A stretch of DNA of 21,233 nt, from positions 1 to 21,233 of the forward strand of contig CAJPTO010000029.1 in the NCBI GenBank assembly GCA_905373605.1. Direction: 5' to 3'. Positions 6,784 through 14,385 of the stretch are shown here, in pieces. The notes below the pieces were generated by a model. The model ran no database searches, was not told the DNA's origin, and saw only the letters and a program-made list of their open reading frames with translations. Each line of letters opens with the position of its first letter. The first letter of the stretch is position 1. The stretch comes from an uncultured Prevotella sp. (GTDB lineage Bacteria; Bacteroidota; Bacteroidia; Bacteroidales; Bacteroidaceae). The position numbers and the translations under genes are program-made.

Positions 6784-8046
6784 ATGGAGTTAAAAAGAGT
6801 AGTGGTGACGGGCCTTGGAGCCGTTACCCCCGTTGGCAACACGCCCGAAGAGACGTGGGCTAACCTGTTGGCCGGTAAAAGCGGCGCAGCACCCATCACA
6901 CATTTCGACGCCACAAACTTCAAAACGAAGTTCGCTTGCGAGGTGAAAGGCCTCAACGTTAACGATTATATCGACCGAAAAGAGGCACGCAAGATGGACC
7001 GTTACACGCAATTGGCCATCATCGCTGCCATGCAAGGCATAAAAGACAGCGGGCTGGACCTTGAAAAAGAAGACCGCAACCGCATTGGCGTGGTCTACGG
7101 CGTGGGCATTGGCGGTATTAAGACCTTTGAGGACGAAGTGACTTACTTTGGACAACACCTTGGGGAAGAACCCAAGTTCAATCCTTTCTTCATCCCCAAG
7201 ATGATTGCCGACATCGCTGCAGGGCACATTTCCATCATGTACGGGCTGCATGGTCCCAACTATGCCACAACATCGGCTTGCGCATCATCGACCAACGCAC
7301 TTGCCGATGCCTTCAACCTCATTCGCCTGGGCAAGGCCAATGTCATTGTTAGCGGTGGCGCAGAGGCTGCAATATGTGGCTGCGGCGTTGGCGGCTTTAA
7401 CGCCATGCACGCACTTTCTACCCGTAATGACGACCCCGAACGCGCTTCTCGCCCGTTTAGCAAGAGCCGCGATGGCTTTGTTATGGGCGAAGGGGCAGGA
7501 TGTCTTATCCTCGAAGAACTGGAACACGCCAAGGCTCGCGGTGCAAAAATCTACGCTGAGATGGTGGGCGAGGGCGCTAGTGCTGATGCACACCACATCA
7601 CGGCTAGCCATCCCGAAGGCTTAGGCGCAAAACTGGTGATGCAAAACGCACTGGAAGATGCCGGAATGAAGCCCGAAGACATCGACTACATCAACGTGCA
7701 CGGCACATCGACACCCGTTGGCGACATCTCGGAAGCAAAGGCCATCAAGGAACTTTTCGGCGATGCCGCATACAAACTCAACATCAGCTCGACCAAATCG
7801 ATGACGGGACACTTGCTCGGCGCTGCTGGAGCAGTGGAGGCTATGGCCTCGGTGCTGGCCGTTCAGAACGACATCATACCCCCAACCATCAACCACGATG
7901 AAGACGACGTGGACGAAAACATCGATTACAACCTCAACTTCACGTTCAACAAAGCACAGAAACGCGAGGTGCGTGCAGCACTGAGCAACACATTCGGCTT
8001 TGGCGGACATAACGCTTGTGTTATCTTCAAGAAGTATGCTGAGTAA
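6784..8046 (+). CDS. fabF: 3-oxoacyl-[acyl-carrier-protein] synthase II (KAS II)
   Basis: This 420-residue condensing enzyme elongates acyl-ACP with malonyl-ACP in fatty acid synthesis. The catalytic triad Cys-His-His is complete: Cys166 in TTSACASSTNALADA, His306 in NVHGTSTPVGD and His343 in STKSMTGHLLGAAGAVEA. The N-terminal RRVVVTGLGAVTP-type segment (KRVVVTGLGAVTPVGN here) and the C-terminal NTFGFGGHNACVIF are typical, and the length is normal for FabF. It follows acpP on the same strand, and its last 11 bp overlap rnc, so fabF and rnc are translated from one message. The 230-bp gap to acpP contains a hairpin but no promoter I can recognise. Confidence 0.97.
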   Translation: MELKRVVVTGLGAVTPVGNTPEETWANLLAGKSGAAPITHFDATNFKTKFACEVKGLNVNDYIDRKEARKMDRYTQLAIIAAMQGIKDSGLDLEKEDRNRIGVVYGVGIGGIKTFEDEVTYFGQHLGEEPKFNPFFIPKMIADIAAGHISIMYGLHGPNYATTSACASSTNALADAFNLIRLGKANVIVSGGAEAAICGCGVGGFNAMHALSTRNDDPERASRPFSKSRDGFVMGEGAGCLILEELEHAKARGAKIYAEMVGEGASADAHHITASHPEGLGAKLVMQNALEDAGMKPEDIDYINVHGTSTPVGDISEAKAIKELFGDAAYKLNISSTKSMTGHLLGAAGAVEAMASVLAVQNDIIPPTINHDEDDVDENIDYNLNFTFNKAQKREVRAALSNTFGFGGHNACVIFKKYAE

Positions 8047-9259
8047 TCTTATCGACCGAGTGAGGCTCCCTTTCCGAAAGGAAAAGGAGCTTTACTCGTC
8101 TTTGTTTGAGATTCTTGGGTTCTATCCGCGAAACATCAGCTATTATAAGCTGGCCTTGATGCACAAGAGCGTGATGCGCCGTGGTGCTAATGGCAAGCCT
8201 GTGAACAACGAAAGGCTGGAATTTCTGGGCGATGCCATCCTCGACGCCATCGTGGGCGACATCGTTTACAGGCATTTCCCCGGCAAGCGAGAGGGGTTTC
8301 TGACGAATACACGCAGCAAGTTGGTGCAACGCGACACGCTTAACCGCTTGGCGCAAGAGATGGGCATCAGCAGGCTCATACTCTCGTCGGGGCACAACTC
8401 GTCGCACAATAGCTACATGGGCGGAAACGCCTTTGAAGCATTGGTGGGAGCTATTTACCTGGACCGTGGCTATGCCAGCTGCATGCGCTTCATGGAAAAA
8501 CGCATCTTGGCGAAGATGATTAACATCGACAAGGTGGCTTACAAGGAGGTGAACTTCAAGAGTAAGCTGATTGAATGGAGCCAGAAAAACCGCGTGAAGC
8601 TCGACTTCATCGTCAAGGAGCAGGGCAAAGACAAGAACGGGAGCCCTTTCTTCTTGTTCTGTGTGCACCTTGAAGGCATCGAGGGATGCGATGGGCGTGG
8701 ATATAGTAAGAAGGAAAGTCAGCAGCTGGCATCGAAACTTACGCTCGAAAGGCTCAAGAAAGAGCCGCAGTTTATCGACCAAGTGTTTGCCGCTAAGGCC
8801 AGCAGGACGAAGGGAGATGGGGCTACGGCCAACGAAACGAGTGAGAACGCCGACCTGCTAGCACCCGACAAGAACGCGGAGGGTGAGCTTAAAACCGCCA
8901 CTGAGCGCGCAGAAAACAACAACACGCAGCGCACTAAGGAGGCCGACAACGGCAACAATAACGCTCTTGCCAAAGAAAAACCCAAGAAACAGGAAAGGAC
9001 AAACAACGAACAAGCGGCAAACAACGCGACCTTGACGCGAAAGAACGAGGCCGCCAAGGGTCAACGCACCGAACAATTGCCGCGCACACTCACCAAAACG
9101 GAGGTGGTGGAGGAGGAGAATGCCATTCTCGATTTCAATGACGACCCGGAGTTCGACCTCAGCCACATCACGGCTCGCCAGCAATCGCGTGAGGAAATCA
9201 TCGCTGCTGCCGAAGCTGCTGCCTTCAGTGAGGAGCACACCGAAAATCAAAACCAATGA
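8036..9259 (+). CDS. rnc: Ribonuclease III with long C-terminal extension
   Basis: This is the double-strand-specific endoribonuclease that processes rRNA precursors and structured RNAs. The RNase III domain covers about 20-160, with the signature NERLEFLGDAILD (58-70) and the second acidic segment NAFEALVGAIYLD (131-143). A dsRNA-binding domain follows (about 172-241, ending GRGYSKKESQQLASKLTLERL-like). The protein then continues for about 160 residues of N/K/E/A-rich low complexity. It ends with a more ordered acidic/helical patch (AILDFNDDPEFDLSHI, then an Ala/Glu helix). At 407 residues it is far longer than the usual 220-300. ATG 8036 overlaps the fabF stop by 11 bp and is preferred over the in-frame ATG at 8000. 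A strong terminator follows. Confidence 0.93.
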   Translation: MLSNLIDRVRLPFRKEKELYSSLFEILGFYPRNISYYKLALMHKSVMRRGANGKPVNNERLEFLGDAILDAIVGDIVYRHFPGKREGFLTNTRSKLVQRDTLNRLAQEMGISRLILSSGHNSSHNSYMGGNAFEALVGAIYLDRGYASCMRFMEKRILAKMINIDKVAYKEVNFKSKLIEWSQKNRVKLDFIVKEQGKDKNGSPFFLFCVHLEGIEGCDGRGYSKKESQQLASKLTLERLKKEPQFIDQVFAAKASRTKGDGATANETSENADLLAPDKNAEGELKTATERAENNNTQRTKEADNGNNNALAKEKPKKQERTNNEQAANNATLTRKNEAAKGQRTEQLPRTLTKTEVVEEENAILDFNDDPEFDLSHITARQQSREEIIAAAEAAAFSEEHTENQNQ

Positions 9260-9290
9260 ACGCACGCACTTTATGGCGTGAACATGCCTA

Positions 9291-9342
9291 AAAACTGCAC
9301 CCCAACCTTGCTGAGTGAAGGTTGGGGTGCAGTTTTCTTTTT
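9291..9342 (+). terminator. Rho-independent terminator of the acpP-fabF-rnc block
   Basis: A perfect 19-bp stem (AAAACTGCACCCCAACCTT and its complement) with loop GCTGAGTG is followed by CTTTTT. Confidence 0.93.
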
Positions 9343-9362
9343 AGCAAAGTAGGCTTGATTTG

Positions 9363-9508
9363 TTAGGAGCTCTAGAACATCTAGGGGGCTAGATGGCCTA
9401 GGGCTGCTAGTTTGCCTAGGGTTTCTAGATGCCTAAAGGTTCTAGTTATCCTAGGAATTCTAGGGCCTCTAGGGTTTCTAGCTGGTCTAGAGGTTCTAGT
9501 TAGCCTAA
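9363..9508. repeat. CTAG array 1, 9-bp period
   Basis: From 9372 to 9508 there are 16 units: 14 exact CTAG and two CTAA (9433, 9505). Thirteen of the 15 steps are exactly 9 bp and two are 8 bp (after 9381 and 9425). TTAG at 9363 may be a further degenerate unit. The five bases between cores vary freely while the palindromic core is kept. The array fills the gap between the terminators of rnc (+) and gpmA (-). Confidence 0.9.
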
Positions 9509-9512
9509 AGCC

Positions 9513-9553
9513 CAAAAAGAGCAGGGCATTCCAGCCTTTCTAGAATGCCCTGC
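9513..9553 (-). terminator. Rho-independent terminator of gpmA
   Basis: An 11-bp perfect stem (GCAGGGCATTC / GAATGCCCTGC) with an 11-nt loop is followed on the minus strand by TCTTTTTGGG. Confidence 0.9.
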
Positions 9554-9564
9554 CACGCTTTTGC

Positions 9565-10254
9565 TTACTTCAGGTAATACTTATTCGTCACCTTAAAGTC
9601 GTCGTCGAACTCGTAAACCAGCGGCGTACCCGTGGGAATTTCAACGTTGATGATTTCTTCGTCGGAGATATTCTCGAAATACTTGATGAGCGAACGAAGC
9701 GAATTGCCGTGAGCAGCGATGAAAACACGCTTGCCTTCCATCACAAGGGGCTTAATCTCGTTTTCGAAATAAGGCACGGTGCGTGCAATGGTGTCCTTAA
9801 GGCTCTCGCACATGGGAACGTCTTCTACGGGAACATTGCGGTAAGCAGGGTTCTTGCGTGCCGAATAGGGATTGTCTTCTTCCATCATGGGCGGACGCAC
9901 GTCGAAGCTTCTGCGCCAGATGTGCACTTGCTCGTCGCCATATTTCTCTGCGGTCTCTTTTTTGTTCAGGCCCGAGAGTGCGCCATAGTGGCGTTCGTTC
10001 AGCCTCCACGACTTGATAACGGGCAACCACTCGCGTTCCATCTCCTTAAGAGCAATCTGCTGGGTGTTGATGGCGCGCTTCAGATACGAGGTGTAGCACA
10101 CGTCAAAGTCCAAGCCGGCTGCCTTCATTAGTTCTCCGGCACGCTTTGCCTCTTCTCTTCCTTTGTCAGAGAGTTCAACGTCTACCCAACCCGTGAACAA
10201 GTTCTTCTTGTTCCACTCGCTTTCGCCGTGGCGAATAATCACTAGTTTTTTCAT
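9565..10254 (-). CDS. gpmA: 2,3-bisphosphoglycerate-dependent phosphoglycerate mutase
   Basis: This 229-residue cytoplasmic glycolytic enzyme interconverts 3- and 2-phosphoglycerate. The RHGESEWN motif places the phosphorylated His at residue 9. NERHYGALSGLNK (86-98) supplies the acid Glu87, and AAHGNSLR supplies His182. WRRSFDVRPP and the usual length confirm the dPGM family. It is transcribed alone from a perfect promoter about 60 bp upstream and ends in its own terminator, so it is a single-gene unit. Confidence 0.96.
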   Translation of the reverse strand: MKKLVIIRHGESEWNKKNLFTGWVDVELSDKGREEAKRAGELMKAAGLDFDVCYTSYLKRAINTQQIALKEMEREWLPVIKSWRLNERHYGALSGLNKKETAEKYGDEQVHIWRRSFDVRPPMMEEDNPYSARKNPAYRNVPVEDVPMCESLKDTIARTVPYFENEIKPLVMEGKRVFIAAHGNSLRSLIKYFENISDEEIINVEIPTGTPLVYEFDDDFKVTNKYYLK

Positions 10255-10306
10255 ACGAAGTGTTCTGTGTTATATATATATAAATAATGTGTAAGCTTAC
10301 AATCTA

Positions 10307-10337
10307 CAAAATTATACATTCTTGCGCGCTTTGGCAA
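10307..10337 (-). promoter_or_regulatory. gpmA promoter
   Basis: On the minus strand TTG (10337-10335), exactly 20 nt, then TAATTTTG (10314-10307) match the Bacteroidota consensus without mismatch. The leader is about 45 nt and contains a TATATATATA run. Confidence 0.75.
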
Positions 10338-10492
10338 TAGCAAGCTTGGTGGCTGTGGTGAAAAATAGTTAAAATAGGGCTTTGCGTACACGCTATTCGG
10401 CAACTGTTCTCTTTCTATGCCGCGCTTTCAACGCCCGTTTGTGGTAGGTGGGCGATGTGTTTCGCCGCAAAGCATGTCGACAGCTGTGGAGT

Positions 10493-12085
10493 TCACTCTT
10501 TGAGCAGCCGCTCCTCCTCCAAGTCGATGCGGTGAATGAAGTGGCGCACCACCTCTTCATCCACCCTTTGGTTTTCGTTGTTCAGCTTGTTGAGCCACAA
10601 TCGCTGTTCGATAAGAATGTTGTGGTAGGTGTTTCGCAGCTCCTCATCGTACAAGGTGACGCTATCTTCGGCCTCAAGCTGCTCATTCCAATGGGTTACG
10701 AGGCTGTTGAGCATGGCCGACCGCCGCACATCGCTGCACTTGTTGTTGCGCCGAAGGAAGTCGAGGCTGGCTTGTGCCATGCCTTTACGGATAATGCGCT
10801 CGGTTTCTTCGTGGGGCAGGTGGTCGTCGTAGTCGGGAAACCGCACGTGCCTCAATAGCACAGGCAGTGTAAGGCCTTGTATCACCAGTGTTAAGGTTAT
10901 CACCACGAAGGTGATGTAAAGCATCATGCTTCGTTCGGGAAAGGGTATTTGCGTGCCAGGAACGTAAAGGGGTATGGCCAATGCCGCTGCCAGCGACACC
11001 ACGCCGCGCATTCCCGTCCATCCTAGCACCAAAGGGCCGGCCATGCCCTGTGCACGAGCGTCGGCAACGGTGATGAAATGGCTCATGAACCGCGTAACGA
11101 ACACCGCACTGAACGCTGCGCCCATGCGTATCACCACCAATGCGCCGGTGATGAGCAGGCCATAGCCCGTTGCAGCCCACAAGCTAACGCCGTCGGCCTT
11201 CAGTGCGGCCATTATTTCGGGCAGGTCGAGCCCGATGAAGAGGAAAGCCAATCCGTTAAGTAGGAAGATAAGGAAGTTCCATACGTTCTCAGCTCTCAGC
11301 CTAGACGACGAGCCGATGATGAGTATTCGGCGATAACTGAAATAAAGACCGCCGCTCACCACGGACAACACGCCCGATGCCCCCATCGTTTCGGCGCATA
11401 CATACATCACGTAGGGGCTGATGATGGAGAAAATGGTGTCGATGTTCTCGTCCATAGGCAGCCATTTGTGCAGTTTGATGAAGACATACGATAGCAAGAT
11501 GCCCGCGCCCACGCCCCCAACCACCATCCACACGAACGATGCTGCGGCCTGTTGCCACACAAATTGGCCTGTGCCGATGGCTATTAGCGCAAACTTAACG
11601 ATGATGAGCGAGCTGGCATCGTTGAACAGGCTCTCGCCTTCGAGGATGGCTTGCACACGCCGCGGCACTTTTACAAACTTCATGATGGCGGCTGCCGAAA
11701 CAGCATCGGGTGGCGAAACAATGCCTCCAATCAAGAAACCTAACGCAACCGAGAAGCCGGGAATGAAGGTGTTGGCAATGTATCCCACCACCAATGCGGT
11801 GATGAAAACCACGATGAAGGCAAACGAACCGATGATGCGACGCCAACGCCAAAGCTCTTTCCATGAGTTGGCAACGGCGGCTTCATAGAGTATCGGGGGA
11901 AGGAATACCAGGAATATCACATCGGGATCGATGTGCAAACGAGGTATCCCTGGGATGAAACTCAAGGCTATACCGCCCAAAACGAGCAGGATGGGGTAGG
12001 CCACTTTGATGTGTTTGCTCACCATCACCAGCAAACAAATGGCTACAACGAGGGCAATGGATACAAGTAGTTGATGTTCTATCAT
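10493..12085 (-). CDS. CPA1-family Na+/H+ antiporter
   Basis: This 530-residue inner-membrane protein probably exchanges Na+ for H+ and helps control pH and sodium. It has about 12 hydrophobic segments up to roughly residue 410, followed by a hydrophilic cytoplasmic tail of about 120 residues. Diagnostic sites are SPPDAVS (124-130), ESLFNDASSLI with N155-D156 forming the ion site, and the late GWTGMRGVVSLAAALAIP segment with the conserved Arg. The family resembles the bacterial NhaP/YjcE-type exchangers, but I cannot assign a symbol. The gene is followed by gpmA on the same strand, with a separate gpmA promoter between. I see no clear promoter directly upstream, and a terminator-like hairpin separates it from doxX. 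Confidence 0.9.
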   Translation of the reverse strand: MIEHQLLVSIALVVAICLLVMVSKHIKVAYPILLVLGGIALSFIPGIPRLHIDPDVIFLVFLPPILYEAAVANSWKELWRWRRIIGSFAFIVVFITALVVGYIANTFIPGFSVALGFLIGGIVSPPDAVSAAAIMKFVKVPRRVQAILEGESLFNDASSLIIVKFALIAIGTGQFVWQQAAASFVWMVVGGVGAGILLSYVFIKLHKWLPMDENIDTIFSIISPYVMYVCAETMGASGVLSVVSGGLYFSYRRILIIGSSSRLRAENVWNFLIFLLNGLAFLFIGLDLPEIMAALKADGVSLWAATGYGLLITGALVVIRMGAAFSAVFVTRFMSHFITVADARAQGMAGPLVLGWTGMRGVVSLAAALAIPLYVPGTQIPFPERSMMLYITFVVITLTLVIQGLTLPVLLRHVRFPDYDDHLPHEETERIIRKGMAQASLDFLRRNNKCSDVRRSAMLNSLVTHWNEQLEAEDSVTLYDEELRNTYHNILIEQRLWLNKLNNENQRVDEEVVRHFIHRIDLEEERLLKE

Positions 12086-12177
12086 TTTCCTTAAGCGGTT
12101 AAGGGGGAGGGGTAAAGGCGAATGGGCAAGAAGGGGGAATAACTGTTCTTGGCCTTTTCGCTCTTGTTTTACTATGC

Positions 12178-12221
12178 AGACGGGGCAGAACAGCCTAACA
12201 ATCTAGCTGTCTGTCCCGTCT
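12178..12221 (-). terminator. Hairpin downstream of doxX
   Basis: The arms AGACGGGGCAGAACAGC and GCTGTCTGTCCCGTCT pair with one mismatch and one bulge around a 12-nt loop. There is no strong T-run, so termination is likely but not certain. Confidence 0.5.
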
Positions 12222-12256
12222 GGGCAATGCTTTCTGCCCGGCATGTCTTACGTTCT

Positions 12257-12688
12257 TTATCTACCTCCAAATCGCTTTGCCATCCATCCGTCTACCGAGA
12301 AGCGGCCAGGACCTGCCGAGAACAGCAGGATGAAAGCCACTAGATAAACAAAAGCCAGTTCGCCTTCGGCAAGAGAACCGCCGTGAGCCACGAAAAAGGC
12401 GATGCACATCGTGAAGATTATCGGCAATAAAGCCAGTCGGGTGAGCACGCCAAAGGCCAAGCCCAACGAGCAAATCAGCTCGGCAAAGATGGCTAACGAC
12501 AGGGATAGGCTGCTGCCCACGCCCAATGGGTCGGGGAATTTGTCGGCCATCGCACTAAATCCCTGTAACTTCTGCCAACCATGATTGGCCAACAAAAGGG
12601 CAAATACCACACGAGCCGCAAACAATACCACGGCTGTTCTGCAACTTTGCTTCGTATCGGGAAGCAAGAAATTAAATAACTTCTTCAT
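12257..12688 (-). CDS. DoxX family membrane protein
   Basis: This 143-residue protein has four hydrophobic helices. The typical DoxX opening follows MKKLFNFLLPD: ALLLANHGWQKLQGF, with the GWQK motif near residue 40. The close is FSVDGWMAKRF. DoxX proteins are small inner-membrane proteins, some tied to quinone or thiol redox, and the exact role here is unknown. The frame remains open upstream to 12916, but that extension is the translation of the 9-bp CTAG array (Arg/Ser-rich tripeptides), so ATG 12688 is the real start. It lies downstream of a DKNYY-repeat gene on the same strand, with the array in between. Confidence 0.88.
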   Translation of the reverse strand: MKKLFNFLLPDTKQSCRTAVVLFAARVVFALLLANHGWQKLQGFSAMADKFPDPLGVGSSLSLSLAIFAELICSLGLAFGVLTRLALLPIIFTMCIAFFVAHGGSLAEGELAFVYLVAFILLFSAGPGRFSVDGWMAKRFGGR

Positions 12689-12734
12689 TTCTTTAATCCT
12701 GAATTTGTAATATTGAAAGGGTGAAATAGAAGCC

Positions 12735-12882
12735 CTAGATAACCTAGGCACCCTAGATAATCTAGAAAGCCTAGAGGCCCTAGCAATCCTAGAAGGCCTA
12801 GATAACCTAGAAGCCCTAGAAAACCTAGCAATCCTAGCAATCCCAGGAGCACTAGATAACCTAGAAATCCTAGAACCCCTAA
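12735..12882. repeat. CTAG array 2, perfect 9-bp period
   Basis: Seventeen units start at 12735 and recur at exactly 9-bp steps to 12879. Fifteen are CTAG, one is CCAG (12843) and the last is CTAA. The base before the core is C in most units (CCTAG), and the four following bases vary, with ATAA, CAAT and AA-rich versions most frequent. The array lies 47 bp upstream of the doxX start. Because the period is divisible by three, it leaves open frames that translate to Leu-Gly or Arg-Ser tripeptides. Confidence 0.92.
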
Positions 12883-12918
12883 TCCTACCAGCCGAAATAC
12901 CTGCCCACAATAACAAGG

Positions 12919-12968
12919 CATTTGGCTTAACTCCTCAACTTAACTCCTTTACTCCTTAAATTAACTCC
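12919..12968. repeat. TTAACTCCT-type intergenic repeat
   Basis: CATTTGGCTTAACTCCT (12919-12935) is followed by further variants of TTAACTCCTTTACTCC up to the end of the DKNYY gene. The same 17-mer opens a similar run at 19206-19222. Confidence 0.7.
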
Positions 12969-13691
12969 TTACTCCCATACCACCTTTTGTCCCAGATAAT
13001 ATTTATTTTCGTCGTCGCGAGCCACGCCCCTGCCCATACATTCAAAGCGGCTGGCGTTGCAATCGGGAATTAAGCGGCCCATATAATACACGTTGAAAGC
13101 ATCCTTGGCATAGCCATCGATAAGCACCTTGAACATCGAAGACGAAGCGTCCTTCACCTTAACGCCCTCGAAAAACACCGTAAACGAATCCTTGGCGTAA
13201 CCAAAGCTCAACACCTGAAACATACTTGCGGATGCATCAATCTTCTTTCCTAGGTAATAAACGTCGAATGTCGTTTTCGAATAACCGAAGCCAAGACTGT
13301 TTCCCGGCAACAACTCTTCAGGAAAACGCTCCCAAGGGGCAGTGCCTTGAGTGGGATTGTCGGGCAAGCGGTCGTCGGGATACATCCCTCCAGGCACATC
13401 TTCGGCATCGCCCACCACACGGAACGTGCGCGGGTTTGCCCCCCGAACCACCTCTCCGCGATAGTAAACCACGTTACGGTCGCGCGCATAACCATGTCCC
13501 AGGTACTCAAAGGTTCGCGCATCGGCACCCGTCATGACGCGCCCTTCGTAATAAACGGCGTTTCTGTCCACGCCATAACCATAGCTTTTGCGTTTCTCTC
13601 CAAACTGATGTTGCGCCCAAGCCGTTTGCGTTGCCAATGCCAACACCAAGGCAAAGGCAAGCCAATAAGTGTGATTTAAAACTCTCTTCAT
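12969..13691 (-). CDS. DKNYY-repeat periplasmic protein
   Basis: This 240-residue protein has a clear Sec signal peptide (residues 1-26, ending ATQTAWA before QHQF), so it should be periplasmic or surface-bound. The mature part contains about six repeats of roughly 27 residues of the DKNYY type, each with a G-[YV]-[AG]-[KR]-D core followed by VYY or VFF and G-x-x-[VI] (for example GYAKDAFNVYYMGRLI). Between repeats 2 and 3 is a Pro-rich insert (about 95-130). DKNYY domains are common in Bacteroidota and lack a known biochemical role. The gene begins 13 bp after the GNAT acetyltransferase stop, so the two are probably co-transcribed. Confidence 0.85.
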   Translation of the reverse strand: MKRVLNHTYWLAFALVLALATQTAWAQHQFGEKRKSYGYGVDRNAVYYEGRVMTGADARTFEYLGHGYARDRNVVYYRGEVVRGANPRTFRVVGDAEDVPGGMYPDDRLPDNPTQGTAPWERFPEELLPGNSLGFGYSKTTFDVYYLGKKIDASASMFQVLSFGYAKDSFTVFFEGVKVKDASSSMFKVLIDGYAKDAFNVYYMGRLIPDCNASRFECMGRGVARDDENKYYLGQKVVWE

Positions 13692-13704
13692 ATCTTTTTT
13701 GGGT

Positions 13705-14205
13705 TTAGATTTTATTCGTTTGCAGCCATTGAAAGGCCAATCGCTCGCTGCCGTCGTCGGTGTGTATCACCCCGCAATAGCCAAAGCCGTGTTTCTTGAT
13801 GTTGTGAAGCATGGGCGCATTGTCGCGATGCGTGTCGATGCGCAAGTTGTCGGCCTGCTGTTTGCAGAAATCCATCACCTCGGCAAACACGCCGCGCTCG
13901 CTTTCTGCCGCCGACATGCGGTGGATAACATGGTAAGGCCGTTTACCGTCCAGCCATTCGCCCTGCCAGATGCGCGCATAAGTGGGGTCCGGACCTGACG
14001 CCAACACGAAGGTAGCCACGATGCGGCCCTCCCTCTCGCCCACAAAACATTGCTCGCGCCGAACATCCTCCTCCACAGTCGTGCGCCGTGGGTATCCTTT
14101 CACCCACTGATGCGTGTTTCCTACGGCCTCCATGCGTTGCCGACCAATGTCCAGCAGGTGCATCACGGCATCCACATCGGCTGTTGTTGCTTGTCGTATC
14201 TTCAT
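13705..14205 (-). CDS. GNAT-family N-acetyltransferase
   Basis: This 166-residue cytoplasmic protein has the GNAT fold order: MKIRQATTADVDAVMHLL at the N-terminus, a central strand pair (QCFVGEREGRIVATFVL), and a C-terminal part with LRIDTHRDNAPMLHNIKKHGF, the usual end of the acetyl-CoA site where N and the HGF loop pack. The acceptor substrate cannot be told. It is divergent from msrAB, with 180 bp between the two starts, and is followed closely by the DKNYY gene. Confidence 0.85.
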   Translation of the reverse strand: MKIRQATTADVDAVMHLLDIGRQRMEAVGNTHQWVKGYPRRTTVEEDVRREQCFVGEREGRIVATFVLASGPDPTYARIWQGEWLDGKRPYHVIHRMSAAESERGVFAEVMDFCKQQADNLRIDTHRDNAPMLHNIKKHGFGYCGVIHTDDGSERLAFQWLQTNKI

Positions 14206-14332
14206 GTTCCTTGCCTATTGTTGGTTTCCAAAACAATGTTTTCAACGCATCAATGCGCGTGCACGTCACATCATTGCATCAGCACAAAAGTAATAAAAAT
14301 CCCTTAAACTCCACTCAAAATGTCGTTTTTCT

Positions 14333-14363
14333 TTGGCGTTTTAATCAAAAATTCATAGCTTTG
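14333..14363 (+). promoter_or_regulatory. msrAB promoter
   Basis: TTG (14333-14335), exactly 20 nt and TAGCTTTG (14356-14363) match the Bacteroidota consensus fully. The start codon lies 22 nt after the -7 element. Confidence 0.75.
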
Positions 14364-14385
14364 CGGTAACTCAAAACAAACCATC

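Noticed and set aside
9363..9508. CRISPR array
   Set aside because: Repeat cores are 4 bp and spacers 5 bp, far from CRISPR dimensions, and no cas genes are near.
12685..12921. Leu/Gly-rich and Arg/Ser-rich predicted proteins, including the long form of doxX
   Set aside because: They are translations of the 9-bp CTAG array in different frames, not coding sequence.
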